Positions 1-7,981 of a DNA stretch of 64,000 nt are shown piece by piece; positions within the stretch are counted from its first letter, which is position 1; the number at the start of each line of letters is the position of its first letter. Location of the stretch: positions 186,001 through 250,000 of the forward strand of contig CAVOYQ010000009.1 of the NCBI GenBank assembly GCA_963700705.1, given 5' to 3'. The position numbers and the translations under genes were made by a program. A model generated the notes under the pieces. That model was not told where the DNA came from. It saw only the letters and a list, made by a program, of their open reading frames with translations, and did no database searches. The stretch is from JAHEFT01 sp963700705 (GTDB lineage Bacteria; Pseudomonadota; Gammaproteobacteria; Xanthomonadales; SZUA-36).

Positions 1-705
1 CTGGCTACACTGCTCGGATTGCAGGGGCTCTTCTGGCTGACCGTGGTGTTCGCGATTTCGGGCATGGGGCTGGTATTTACACTTCCAGGACCTGAACCGC
101 AGGCGGAGGAAGTGGCATTGGAGCATGAATACCACATGCGCCCGGTCTGGATGTTGTCGTTCAGCGTCTTTCTGCTCCATTCAGTCATGACGCTGCTGTT
201 TGTCACGCTGCCGCCCATGCTGGTGGGTGATTTCGGTTTCGTGCTTTCTTCGCATTGGAAAATTTATCTTCCGGCCATGCTGGGTTCGATCGTGCTGATG
301 CTGCCTGTTCTGCGGCGGGTCGGGGCGAACCTGTCCGAGCGCAGTGCGTTGCCGTGGGCGTTCCTGGTATTGGCCTTTGCGATGGGCGTTTTGCCCTTGA
401 GCGCGAACCTGGCCGCGCTCGGTACGGTTCTCGCGGTTTATTTTCTCGGCTTCAATATTCTCGAGGCATCCATGCCCTCGCTGCTTTCCCGGATTACCGG
501 CAGCCGGGGCAGGGGGCGCAGGTTGGGTATCTACAGTACATTCCAATTCCTCGGCGCTTTTGCGGGCGGGGTGCTGGGTGGCTGGATGCTCAGCCGCTTC
601 GGAAGCCAGGCGGCATTATTCGCTGCGAGCACAGCCAGTTTGTGCTGGGGAATCGTTTTGAAACTCACCTCAAAGGGTGTTTTTCCGACAGGAGCGGTCC
701 GGTGA
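1..705 (+). CDS. MFS transporter, C-terminal part (5' end outside window)
   Basis: The reading frame is open from base 1, so the start lies upstream; 234 residues are visible. They contain about six to seven hydrophobic helices separated by short basic loops, ending with a basic tail after the last helix, which is the layout of the C-terminal half of a 12-helix major facilitator. A Gly-rich segment (around 540-590, Gly-Gly-Val-Leu-Gly-Gly) and the loop Gly-Ser-Arg-Gly-Arg-Gly-Arg-Arg before it fit the cytoplasmic loop between helices 10 and 11. The substrate cannot be read from this part. It lies 42 bp upstream of ssb. An MFS gene beside ssb, and uvrA beside them, is a common order in gammaproteobacteria, although uvrA here is 13 kb away. 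Confidence 0.8.
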   Translation: MATLLGLQGLFWLTVVFAISGMGLVFTLPGPEPQAEEVALEHEYHMRPVWMLSFSVFLLHSVMTLLFVTLPPMLVGDFGFVLSSHWKIYLPAMLGSIVLMLPVLRRVGANLSERSALPWAFLVLAFAMGVLPLSANLAALGTVLAVYFLGFNILEASMPSLLSRITGSRGRGRRLGIYSTFQFLGAFAGGVLGGWMLSRFGSQAALFAASTASLCWGIVLKLTSKGVFPTGAVR

Positions 706-747
706 CTGTGCTACACTTTCTGTCATCGATTTTTAAGGAGGTGCCTG

Positions 748-1218
748 ATGGCGCGTGGTGTAAATAAAGTCATTCTGGTCGGAAACCTGGGCGCGGATCC
801 CGAGACCCGCTACACGGCGAGTGGTGCGGCCATAACCAATATCAATATCGCTACCAGCGAGTCCTGGAAAGACAAGCAGACCGGCGAAAACCAGGAGCGT
901 ACCGAGTGGCACCGGGTGGTGTTTTTCAACCGCCTGGCCGAGATAGCCGGAGAATATCTGCGCAAAGGAAGCCAGGTGTATGTTGAAGGTTCGCTTCGCA
1001 CGCGCAAATGGCAAGGCCAGGACGGGCAGGACCGGTACACGACCGAAGTAGTTGCCAGCGAGATGCAAATGTTGGGCAGTCGCCAGGGCGAAGGGTCATC
1101 ACAACCCGCCGGCGGGGGGTTCCGGGACAACAAGCCGGCGCGTACAAGCCAGGCCCCGGCCCAGTCGGCCCCTGCTCCGGTTGACGATAACTTTGCAGAA
1201 GACGACATCCCGTTCTGA
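748..1218 (+). CDS. ssb: single-stranded DNA-binding protein
   Basis: 156 residues. The N-terminal OB fold (about residues 4-110) is recognisable from the opening Arg-Gly-Val-Asn-Lys-Val-Ile-Leu-Val-Gly-Asn-Leu-Gly, the Trp-His-Arg-Val-Val-Phe-Phe-Asn strand and the Tyr-Val-Glu-Gly-Ser-Leu segment. A Gly/Pro/Gln/Ala-rich linker follows, and the acidic tip ends Asp-Asp-Ile-Pro-Phe, the conserved docking tail for replication and repair partners. The protein coats ssDNA as a tetramer during replication, repair and recombination. A strong AAGGAGG ribosome site lies about 6 bases before the ATG. I looked for a LexA box upstream (E. coli ssb has one near by) and did not find a CTGT-N8-ACAG match. 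Confidence 0.97.
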   Translation: MARGVNKVILVGNLGADPETRYTASGAAITNINIATSESWKDKQTGENQERTEWHRVVFFNRLAEIAGEYLRKGSQVYVEGSLRTRKWQGQDGQDRYTTEVVASEMQMLGSRQGEGSSQPAGGGFRDNKPARTSQAPAQSAPAPVDDNFAEDDIPF

Positions 1219-1273
1219 CCCGCCAGTGGAAGGCATCGCAATTTATGGCGATGCAGTCCACCAGGAATAAATC

Positions 1274-2341
1274 ATGCGTACTCTGCTTGTAACCGGCGGC
1301 GCCGGGTTCATAGGCGGCAACTATGTGTTGCGCAGTCTTTCGCAAAACGATGACCTGCGCATAGTAAACCTGGATGCGCTGACCTACGCCGGAAATCTGG
1401 ATACCCTGACCTCGCTGCGGGATTCCGCCAGGCATGTCTTTATCCATGGAGACATCGGCGACGCCGGCCTGGTAGCCGGGATTATCGACCAGTACCAGCC
1501 TGACGCGGTGGTAAATTTTGCCGCGGAGAGCCACGTGGACCGTTCGATAGACGGGCCTGCGGCGTTTGTCGAGACAAACGTGGTCGGCACTTTGAACCTG
1601 CTGCAATGCGCCCTGGATTGGTGGAAAGCATCGTCCGGATCAACACAGTCGGCGTTCCGGTTTTTGCATGTTTCCACCGACGAGGTTTACGGCAGCCTGG
1701 GAGATGTCGGGGCATTCATGGAAACGACACCGTATGCGCCCAACTCGCCCTACGCGGCTTCAAAAGCATCTTCCGACCACCTGGTGCGAGCGTTCAATCA
1801 CACGTACGGAATGCCCACGCTGACCACCAACTGTTCAAACAATTACGGTCCGTTCCAGTTTCCGGAAAAGCTCATTCCGCTGATGATACTCAACGCGCTG
1901 GAATTCAAGCCGCTCCCCGTGTATGGCGACGGTCTTCAGGTCAGGGACTGGTTGTTCGTCGATGACCACGTGGATGCGATCAACGGCGTACTTGCAAAGG
2001 GAGAGCCGGGAGAGGTTTACAATATCGGAGGCTTGTCCGAGCGGACCAACATCCAGGTTGTTCATGCCATTTGCGACGCGCTCGACCGGCGTTGTCCGGA
2101 TCAGGGTTTTGGTTCCCGCCGCCTGTTGGTCGAGCATGTTGCGGACCGTCCCGGACATGACCGGCGATATGCCATCGACTGCAGCAAGCTGATGAAGACC
2201 ACCGGTTGGCGGCCTTCGGTCGATTTCGAGACGGGTTTGCAAAAAACGGTCGACTGGTACCTGGAAAACGGGCACTGGATCGACCGGGTGCGTGATGGCA
2301 GCTACCAGGGCGAGCGGCTGGGCCTGGGAGAGACGAAATGA
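1274..2341 (+). CDS. rfbB: dTDP-glucose 4,6-dehydratase
   Basis: 355 residues, the normal length for RfbB/RmlB. It converts dTDP-glucose to dTDP-4-keto-6-deoxyglucose, the second step to dTDP-L-rhamnose. The Rossmann NAD motif Thr-Gly-Gly-Ala-Gly-Phe-Ile-Gly is at residues 7-14, the active-site Thr-Asp-Glu at 135-137 and the Tyr-x-x-x-Lys catalytic pair at Tyr160/Lys164, so it is an extended short-chain dehydrogenase with dehydratase-specific acids. First gene of an rfbBACD-manC-DUF1684 operon; its stop overlaps the rfbA start by 4 bases (ATGA), which suggests translational coupling. Confidence 0.97.
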   Translation: MRTLLVTGGAGFIGGNYVLRSLSQNDDLRIVNLDALTYAGNLDTLTSLRDSARHVFIHGDIGDAGLVAGIIDQYQPDAVVNFAAESHVDRSIDGPAAFVETNVVGTLNLLQCALDWWKASSGSTQSAFRFLHVSTDEVYGSLGDVGAFMETTPYAPNSPYAASKASSDHLVRAFNHTYGMPTLTTNCSNNYGPFQFPEKLIPLMILNALEFKPLPVYGDGLQVRDWLFVDDHVDAINGVLAKGEPGEVYNIGGLSERTNIQVVHAICDALDRRCPDQGFGSRRLLVEHVADRPGHDRRYAIDCSKLMKTTGWRPSVDFETGLQKTVDWYLENGHWIDRVRDGSYQGERLGLGETK

Positions 2342-3222
2342 GCGGTTACCGGAAAGGAATTATCCTGGCAGGCGGAAGCGGGACACGCCTCTACCCGCTG
2401 ACCCGGGTGGTCAGTAAGCAACTGCTCCCGGTTTACGACAAACCGATGATTTTTTATCCGTTAGCCACGTTGATGCAGGCTGACATCCGGGAGATCATGA
2501 TCATCACGACGCCACACGAACAGGCCTTGTTTCGCCAGTTGCTGGGTGACGGCGGAGAGTGGGGTTTGCGGCTGGAATACGCGGTACAGCCCGAGCCGAA
2601 TGGCCTCGCGCAGGCCCTGATTATCGCCGACGAATTCCTGCACGGGGACCCGTCGTGCCTGATCCTGGGCGACAATATTTTTCATGGGGGCGGTTTGAGC
2701 GACGTATTGACCCGTGCGGCAGGGCAATTCGACGGGGCGACCGTTTTCGGCTACTGGGTACGTGATCCTGAAAGATACGGTGTGGTTGAATTTGACAGTG
2801 AATACCGGGTGTTGAGCATCGAGGAAAAACCTGCAAATCCCCGTTCGCACTACGCGGTAACCGGCCTGTATTTCTACGACGGCCGGGCCAGTGCTTTCGC
2901 TCGCAGCCTGAAGCCCTCGCGCCGGGGCGAACTGGAAATTACCGATTTGAACCGCCTCTACCTGGAGGACAACAGCCTGTCCGTAGAGCGGCTGGGGCGG
3001 GGCTATGCATGGCTCGACACGGGAACCCATGAGTCCCTGCAGCAAGCAGCAAATTTCATCGAAACGATCGAGAGCCGGCAGGGGCTGAAAGTAGCCTGCC
3101 CCGAGGAAATTGCCTTCATGCAGGGATGGATTGACGAAGAACAGGTCAGAAAGCTGGCTGAACCCCTGCTGAAAAGCGGATATGGTGAATATTTGCTGGG
3201 TCTGATCGGCAGGGGCCACTGA
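2338..3222 (+). CDS. rfbA: glucose-1-phosphate thymidylyltransferase
   Basis: 294 residues. It makes dTDP-glucose from glucose-1-phosphate and dTTP, the first step of the dTDP-rhamnose pathway. The nucleotidyltransferase signature Gly-Gly-Ser-Gly-Thr-Arg-Leu-Tyr-Pro-Leu-Thr is at residues 12-22 and is followed by the Ser-Lys-Gln-Leu-Leu-Pro-Val-Tyr-Asp-Lys-Pro-Met stretch typical of RmlA. The Gly-Asp-Asn-Ile-Phe-His segment (about 110-115) supplies the metal-binding Asp. It overlaps rfbB by 4 bases, and two bases separate it from rfbC. Length and motifs match the family well, and no anomaly is visible. Confidence 0.97.
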   Translation: MSGYRKGIILAGGSGTRLYPLTRVVSKQLLPVYDKPMIFYPLATLMQADIREIMIITTPHEQALFRQLLGDGGEWGLRLEYAVQPEPNGLAQALIIADEFLHGDPSCLILGDNIFHGGGLSDVLTRAAGQFDGATVFGYWVRDPERYGVVEFDSEYRVLSIEEKPANPRSHYAVTGLYFYDGRASAFARSLKPSRRGELEITDLNRLYLEDNSLSVERLGRGYAWLDTGTHESLQQAANFIETIESRQGLKVACPEEIAFMQGWIDEEQVRKLAEPLLKSGYGEYLLGLIGRGH

Positions 3223-3224
3223 GC

Positions 3225-3794
3225 GTGAAAACGATTGAAACCGGTATTCCGGGGCTGATCATCATAGAACCTGTCGCCCACGCGGATGAGCGCGGGTTTT
3301 TCATGGAAACCTGGAACGCCGCACGCTATGAGGCGGCTGGCCTGCCCGGAACATTCGTGCAGTCCAATCTTTCCAGGTCGGGTCCCGGTGTGATCCGCGG
3401 CCTGCATTTCCAAAACCCGGAACCACAGGGCAAGCTGGTTTCGGTGCTGGAAGGCCGGGTGTTCGACGTAGGCGTCGATATCAGGCCTGATTCGCCCACT
3501 TTCCGGCAATGGGCCGGGGTCGAATTGTCGGCGCAAAATCACCGCCAACTCTATGTACCCGAAGGCTTTGCCCACGGGTTTTGCGTGCTCGGTGATTCGG
3601 CTTTGCTCAGCTACCTGTGCACCGCGGTCTACCGGTCTCAGTTCGATGCCGTCATCGCCTGGAACGATCCGGATATTGACATCCGCTGGCCGCTCGAATC
3701 CGGCCATCTCTCACCCAAGGATGCATCAGCGCCCCGTCTGGCTGAAATTGCCGCGGAGACCTTGCCGAGAATGAAACCATGCAAATCCTCTTAA
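3225..3794 (+). CDS. rfbC: dTDP-4-dehydrorhamnose 3,5-epimerase
   Basis: 189 residues starting at a GTG two bases after rfbA. It epimerises dTDP-4-keto-6-deoxyglucose at C3 and C5. The cupin-fold signature is clear: Asp-Glu-Arg-Gly-Phe-Phe-Met-Glu-Thr near the N-terminus, Gly-Val-Ile-Arg-Gly-Leu-His-Phe-Gln carrying the catalytic His at about residue 63, and Leu-Tyr-Val-Pro-Glu-Gly-Phe-Ala-His-Gly-Phe further on. The 3' end overlaps rfbD by 16 bases. The GTG start is supported by operon spacing and by alignment of the first residues with the family; no upstream ATG is available. Confidence 0.96.
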   Translation: MKTIETGIPGLIIIEPVAHADERGFFMETWNAARYEAAGLPGTFVQSNLSRSGPGVIRGLHFQNPEPQGKLVSVLEGRVFDVGVDIRPDSPTFRQWAGVELSAQNHRQLYVPEGFAHGFCVLGDSALLSYLCTAVYRSQFDAVIAWNDPDIDIRWPLESGHLSPKDASAPRLAEIAAETLPRMKPCKSS

Positions 3795-4702
3795 CCGGCG
3801 CGGCCGGTCAGCTCGGCCAGGAATTGTTGCCCCGCTTGCAGCAGATGGGACAGGTTATCCCGGTCGACCGGACCAGTGCACCGGGTGCAGCCGTAACGCA
3901 GGTGCAGGACCTGGAAAATCTTGGCCGGGTGGAAATCCTGCTCAACCGGATGCGCCCCGATATCATTGTCAACGCTGCCGCCTATACGGCAGTTGACCAG
4001 GCTGAGGACCACTCCGACACGGCCTTCGGAATCAACGCAGAAATGCCCGCATGCCTGGCCAGGTGGTCGGAGCGCAACAGACGCTTGTTGGTTCATTACT
4101 CCACCGACTACGTCTTCGATGGCAATGCAAACCGGGCCTATACGGAACAGGACGCGACCGGACCGCTGGGCGTATACGGCGAAAGCAAGCTCGCGGGAGA
4201 GTTGGCGATTGTCGCGAGCAAGTGCCGTCATGTCATTTTACGCACGTCCTGGGTTTATTCAGGGCATGGAAACAATTTTGTCCTGACCATGTTGCGCCTG
4301 GCCCGTGAGCGGCCGAACCTCAATATCGTCAGTGACCAGACCGGTTGCCCGACGTGGGCCCGGAACCTTGCTGCCGTGACGCAAGAAGTGATAGCCGGGA
4401 TGATATCCGCCGGCGGCCAGGACCTGCCCGGGGGCGTTTATCATTATTGTGACGGCGATGCCGTCAGCTGGTACCAGTTCGCGCAGGCGATTTTCGTCGC
4501 TGCGATGGGGGTTGGTTTGCTTCAGCGTCTTCCCGAGTTGAAAGCGGTGCGCTCCATGGACTTTCCACAAAAAGCCCGGCGGCCGCTTTATTCGGTCCTC
4601 GACACCTCCAGGATCGGAGAGGTATTTGGAATTACACCGGCAGGCCTCGACCAATCGCTGCTGACCTGCGTTGGGGAAATGGCAAAAAATGATCAACAAT
4701 GA
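3779..4702 (+). CDS. rfbD: dTDP-4-dehydrorhamnose reductase
   Basis: 307 residues. The last step of dTDP-L-rhamnose synthesis, an NAD(P)H-dependent reduction. Motifs seen: Gly-Ala-Ala-Gly-Gln-Leu-Gly (residues 7-13) for the cofactor, Asn-Ala-Ala-Ala-Tyr-Thr-Ala-Val-Asp-Gln-Ala-Glu for substrate and Mg contacts, Tyr-Ser-Thr-Asp-Tyr-Val-Phe-Asp-Gly, and the catalytic Tyr-Gly-Glu-Ser-Lys (YxxxK). It overlaps both neighbours, rfbC by 16 bases and manC by 14 if manC starts at 4689. The B-A-C-D order and dense overlaps indicate co-regulated production of one sugar nucleotide. Confidence 0.96.
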   Translation: MQILLTGAAGQLGQELLPRLQQMGQVIPVDRTSAPGAAVTQVQDLENLGRVEILLNRMRPDIIVNAAAYTAVDQAEDHSDTAFGINAEMPACLARWSERNRRLLVHYSTDYVFDGNANRAYTEQDATGPLGVYGESKLAGELAIVASKCRHVILRTSWVYSGHGNNFVLTMLRLARERPNLNIVSDQTGCPTWARNLAAVTQEVIAGMISAGGQDLPGGVYHYCDGDAVSWYQFAQAIFVAAMGVGLLQRLPELKAVRSMDFPQKARRPLYSVLDTSRIGEVFGITPAGLDQSLLTCVGEMAKNDQQ

Positions 4703-6137
4703 CGAGCAAAAAATAATGGTGCCTGTGATTCTGTCGGGCGGATCCGGAACACGGCTCTGGCCGGTTTCCAGGCGCGCCCACCCCAAACCTTTCATGAAGC
4801 TGGTTGACGGTGAATCATTGGCGGAGAAAACATTTCGAAGGGCGTTGGGCGTTGCTGCCAGTGCGCCGGTACTCACGGTTACCAGCCGGGACTACTATTT
4901 TTATACGCGGGACCTGTACGACGCGGTCGACGGGAAAGAACATGGACACCCGTTCCTGCTCGAGCCGATTGGCCGGAACACCGCTCCGGCCATTGCGCTT
5001 GCGGCACACTACGTGCGCGAAACCTTCGGCGATAAAGCGCTGATGCTGGTGCTGCCGGCCGACCACCTGATCCGGGACACGGCAAAATTCGAGGCAGCCG
5101 TGGATGAGGCGAGAAAACTGGGCGGGCGCGGTTACCTGGTCACGTTCGCGATTCATCCTACCCACGCTGAAACCGGTTACGGTTACATTCGCAAAGGCCG
5201 GCAGCTAAAGGACTCCGGCGGCTTTGAGGTTGCAGCCTTTGTCGAAAAGCCCGACCTGGCTACTGCTTCGGCTTACCTGGAGTCCGGGGAGTATGGCTGG
5301 AATTCCGGAATGTTCTGCTTCGCTGCCGGCGTCTATCTCGATGCACTCGGGCAGTTTGCGCCTGAAATCGCAGATGCCGCCCGCGCATGTTGGGAATCCA
5401 TCGATCCGGACGAGCAACCGATGGAAATTCCCCTCGAGTTGTTCAGTCAATGTCCTTCGGTTTCGGTAGATTATGCCGTCATGGAGAAGGCAACGAATTG
5501 CGCTGTTGTCGGGGCGGATTTCGGCTGGAGTGACATAGGCTCGTGGAAAGCCATGAGCGAGCTGTACGAGTCCGACGAGGCGGGGAATCGGATTCATGGA
5601 AAAGCGGTTTTGGTGGAAAGCAGAAACTGCTTCGTGCAAGGGGGCGACCGCGTGGTCGCTGCGGTTGGCGTCGACGACCTGGTGATCGTGGACACCGGGG
5701 ACGCAATCCTGGTTGCGCACCGGGACCGGGTACAGGACGTCAAGGAAGTGGTCAGCCAGTTAACTGAACTCAAACACGATGCGGCGGAATTTCACAAAAC
5801 GGTCTTCCGCCCCTGGGGCAGTTTTTCCATCCTGGAGGATGCGGTGGACTGCAAGGTCAAGCGACTCGTCATCAAGCCCGGGCAAGTGCTTTCCTTGCAG
5901 ATGCATCACAAGCGGGCAGAGCACTGGACCGTGATCAGGGGGGTCGCCAAAGTCCGGTTGGGGGACAAGGAGTTTTTGCTCAATCCCAACGAGTCGACCT
6001 ATATTCCATTGGAAACCCAGCACCGCCTGGAGAATCCGGGCACCGAAGATGTTCACCTGATAGAAGTGCAAACCGGGGACTACTTCGGTGAAGACGATAT
6101 CATCCGATATGAAGACATCTATGGACGCATCAAATGA
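4689..6137 (+). CDS. manC: mannose-1-phosphate guanylyltransferase / mannose-6-phosphate isomerase
   Basis: Bifunctional type II enzyme (about 482 residues from this start). The N-terminal nucleotidyltransferase shows Pro-Val-Ile-Leu-Ser-Gly-Gly-Ser-Gly-Thr-Arg-Leu-Trp-Pro-Val-Ser-Arg and Phe-Val-Glu-Lys-Pro. The C-terminal cupin isomerase shows Arg-Pro-Trp-Gly-Ser-Phe, Gln-Met-His-His-Lys-Arg-Ala-Glu-His-Trp and Ile-Pro-His-type residues (here Ile-Pro-Leu-Glu-Thr-Gln-His). It supplies GDP-mannose beside the dTDP-rhamnose genes, so the operon feeds O-antigen, capsule or exopolysaccharide. Start choice is uncertain: TTG 4671, ATG 4689 and ATG 4716 are in frame. Family alignment begins at 4716, while 4689 has the better spaced purine-rich leader. 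No glycosyltransferases are present in the window. Confidence 0.93.
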   Translation: MINNDEQKIMVPVILSGGSGTRLWPVSRRAHPKPFMKLVDGESLAEKTFRRALGVAASAPVLTVTSRDYYFYTRDLYDAVDGKEHGHPFLLEPIGRNTAPAIALAAHYVRETFGDKALMLVLPADHLIRDTAKFEAAVDEARKLGGRGYLVTFAIHPTHAETGYGYIRKGRQLKDSGGFEVAAFVEKPDLATASAYLESGEYGWNSGMFCFAAGVYLDALGQFAPEIADAARACWESIDPDEQPMEIPLELFSQCPSVSVDYAVMEKATNCAVVGADFGWSDIGSWKAMSELYESDEAGNRIHGKAVLVESRNCFVQGGDRVVAAVGVDDLVIVDTGDAILVAHRDRVQDVKEVVSQLTELKHDAAEFHKTVFRPWGSFSILEDAVDCKVKRLVIKPGQVLSLQMHHKRAEHWTVIRGVAKVRLGDKEFLLNPNESTYIPLETQHRLENPGTEDVHLIEVQTGDYFGEDDIIRYEDIYGRIK

Positions 6138-7051
6138 CCTGCAAAATACGATCCACCGCCGTGCTGACAGCACTCCTGGGCCTTGTAATGGCGGGTGAAG
6201 CAACTCCGGCGGAAAACCCCGGGGCCCAGTCGCCGTCGGCTCACGAGCAGCAAGTTACCGAATGGCGGCAAAGCCGTCACGACCGTCTGGCCAGCGAAGA
6301 CGGATGGCTGACCCTGGTTGGCCTGGAGTGGTTGAAAGAAGGCGCGAACAGCGTGGGAAGCGGTCCGTCCAGCACGATCCGGGTTTCCGGCGGCCCGGCA
6401 GATTGGGGCACTGTTTACCTGGAAGGCGACCAGTTGCGTTTTGTTCCGGCGGTCGATAGCGGCGTGACCGTGAATGGCGAGCAGGCCTCTGAATTCCTGC
6501 TGGTCCCCGATTCCCGTGGCGAACCCACCGTGGTCAGGAGCGGAAACCTGAGCTTTTACGTGATCCTGAGGGAATCGTATGCGCTGCGCATCAAGGACCG
6601 GAAGGCCGCTGCTTTGCAGGAATTTGAGGGTGTGGACAACTTTGCGTTCCAGCCGGATTGGCGGGTTGATGCCCGCTTCATACCGGCGAAAGAAGGGCAA
6701 ACGATCGAAATAGCAAACGTCCTGGGTCAACTGGAGGATACGCCGGTCTACGGTTACGCGGAATTTGACCGCGATGGACAAACTTACCGATTACTGGGCC
6801 TTGGCAGTGAAGACTCGGAATCCGTGTGGTTTTTATTTGCCGACCGGACGTCCGGCCGCGAAACATACGGGGCAGGGCGCTATCTTTACAGTGATGGCTT
6901 GCCTGCGAACGGGCACCTGGTAATCGACTTCAACAAGGCTTACAACCCGCCTTGTGCGTTCAGTGACTATGCGACCTGTCCGCTAACCCCCCAGGAGAAC
7001 AGGCTGGACATGGCCGTGTTGGCCGGAGAAAAAAATTACCACGCCCACTAG
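6134..7051 (+). CDS. exported DUF1684 domain protein
   Basis: 305 residues with an N-terminal signal peptide (hydrophobic residues about 8-20, likely cleavage after Gly-Glu-Ala or the following Ala residues). The mature part begins with Glu-Trp-Arg-Gln-Ser-Arg-His-Asp-Arg-Leu and Asp-Gly-Trp-Leu-Thr-Leu-Val-Gly-Leu-Glu-Trp-Leu, and ends with Asp-Phe-Asn-Lys-Ala-Tyr-Asn-Pro-Pro-Cys-Ala-Phe-Ser and Cys-Pro-Leu-Thr-Pro-Gln-Glu-Asn-Arg-Leu. I recognise these as hallmarks of DUF1684, a family of unknown biochemical role. It starts inside the manC stop (ATGA overlap), so it is co-transcribed with the sugar-nucleotide genes, but nothing shows a link in function. Confidence 0.88.
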   Translation: MTCKIRSTAVLTALLGLVMAGEATPAENPGAQSPSAHEQQVTEWRQSRHDRLASEDGWLTLVGLEWLKEGANSVGSGPSSTIRVSGGPADWGTVYLEGDQLRFVPAVDSGVTVNGEQASEFLLVPDSRGEPTVVRSGNLSFYVILRESYALRIKDRKAAALQEFEGVDNFAFQPDWRVDARFIPAKEGQTIEIANVLGQLEDTPVYGYAEFDRDGQTYRLLGLGSEDSESVWFLFADRTSGRETYGAGRYLYSDGLPANGHLVIDFNKAYNPPCAFSDYATCPLTPQENRLDMAVLAGEKNYHAH

Positions 7052-7368
7052 TGGCCGCGACGGGTTTCAAGGAGTTACTCACGATGGATTGCGTAATTGC
7101 AGCCATTCGTGCCACAGGACAAGAAATAGCGCCATCCAGGGCGACCCGAACAGGGGTGCTCTCGGTTTGGACTTGCTTGCTTTGCGCTGGTAGTCAGTGT
7201 TCATTGGTCTTTTCCTTTATCCGGGTCTGCGGAGCCTGGTGATTCCGCTCACCAGACAAGACCGCTTTCCCATGTAAGTATTGACGCAGAATACGGGCGT
7301 TTGGTTACAACCTGGCGACAGGATCCTTCGCTCTGTCGTTTTCCTGGCTTTTCTTGTGGCCCGGCTGG
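7052..7368. other. intergenic region between DUF1684 gene and pspC
   Basis: About 317 bases between convergent genes. A 63-codon frame beginning at GTG 7051 has no ribosome site and no recognisable composition, so I leave it out. The only structure I see is the small hairpin at 7316-7338, listed separately. Nothing else is recognised. Confidence 0.6.
7316..7343 (+). terminator. weak hairpin, possible terminator of the rfb-manC operon
   Basis: CGACAG (7316-7321) pairs with CTGTCG (7333-7338) across an 11-base loop and is followed by TTTTCC. The stem is short and the U-tract poor. It is oriented correctly for transcripts coming from the sugar-nucleotide operon but sits 265 bases after its last gene. 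Confidence 0.3.
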
Positions 7369-7764
7369 CTACTTTCTTCCCAGTTCCCGGTCGATTTCGA
7401 ATTCTTTGGACGTGACAAAAGCTTCCATTTTCTCGAGTCGATGATTCAATTCACGGAAGCGGTGCCTTAAAGCGCCGAATACATCCGACGGCGCATTGCT
7501 GACTCCGCGCCAGAATTCCGCCTGTTCCTTGTTTTCGTAAAGGTTGCCGGGTTTTACCGGAAGCACGATGGCCAGAACGACATAAGAGACGATGACGAAC
7601 GCGAAAAACGGCGGAAACAGAACGGACAGGAACGTCACCAGGCGCACGCCTTTGCGATTCAGTCCGAAATATTCCGCGATACCGGCGCAGACACCGGCAA
7701 TCATCGCGTTTTCCTTGTCCCGGAACAGCCGGTGCGGGTTTTTGTGCTTGTAGAAATCGTTCAT
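7369..7764 (-). CDS. pspC: envelope stress protein PspC
   Basis: 131 residues. The opening part (Leu-Phe-Arg-Asp-Lys-Glu-Asn-Ala-Met-Ile-Ala-Gly-Val-Cys-Ala-Gly-Ile-Ala-Glu-Tyr) is the PspC domain signature, followed by a transmembrane segment around residues 42-68. The C-terminal half is charged and predicted helical, ending in Glu-Leu-Gly-Arg-Lys. PspC is an inner-membrane sensor that, with PspB, relieves PspA inhibition of PspF when the membrane is damaged. It overlaps pspB by 4 bases and is the third gene of pspABC. Confidence 0.95.
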   Translation of the reverse strand: MNDFYKHKNPHRLFRDKENAMIAGVCAGIAEYFGLNRKGVRLVTFLSVLFPPFFAFVIVSYVVLAIVLPVKPGNLYENKEQAEFWRGVSNAPSDVFGALRHRFRELNHRLEKMEAFVTSKEFEIDRELGRK

Positions 7765-7979
7765 GAACGTTTTCTCCAGTCCGGTGCTTCTATGTCGAGA
7801 ATGCGCTCCAGCGTGTTGATACGTTCCTGCATTTTGTTCGCCGATTCCCAGACTTCGCTGAGCATTTTTTCATCTTCGGGCGACAGTCCCTTGGACATCT
7901 TCATCTTGGTCACGTAATGAAAAATGATCCACAGGGGCAGGCAAACCGTTAGCAACAGGATGGGAATGACTTCACTCAT
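7761..7979 (-). CDS. pspB: envelope stress response membrane protein PspB
   Basis: 72 residues, the usual size of PspB. One N-terminal membrane helix (residues about 4-22) is followed by a charged coiled-coil-like segment with Leu-Ser-Pro-Glu-Asp-Glu-Lys-Met-Leu and Arg-Ile-Asn-Thr-Leu-Glu-Arg-Ile-Leu-Asp, and an Ala-Pro-Asp-Trp-Arg end, all typical of the family. It works with PspC at the inner membrane to release PspF. It sits two bases after pspA and overlaps pspC by 4 bases, so the three are one transcript. Confidence 0.95.
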   Translation of the reverse strand: MSEVIPILLLTVCLPLWIIFHYVTKMKMSKGLSPEDEKMLSEVWESANKMQERINTLERILDIEAPDWRKRS

Positions 7980-7981
7980 CG

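Noticed and set aside
670..747. LexA box before ssb
   Set aside because: CTGT occurs but without ACAG at the right spacing; uvrA also shows none.
7051..7242. 63-codon frame after the DUF1684 gene
   Set aside because: GTG start without a ribosome site, no recognisable composition, and its start overlaps the preceding stop codon region by chance.
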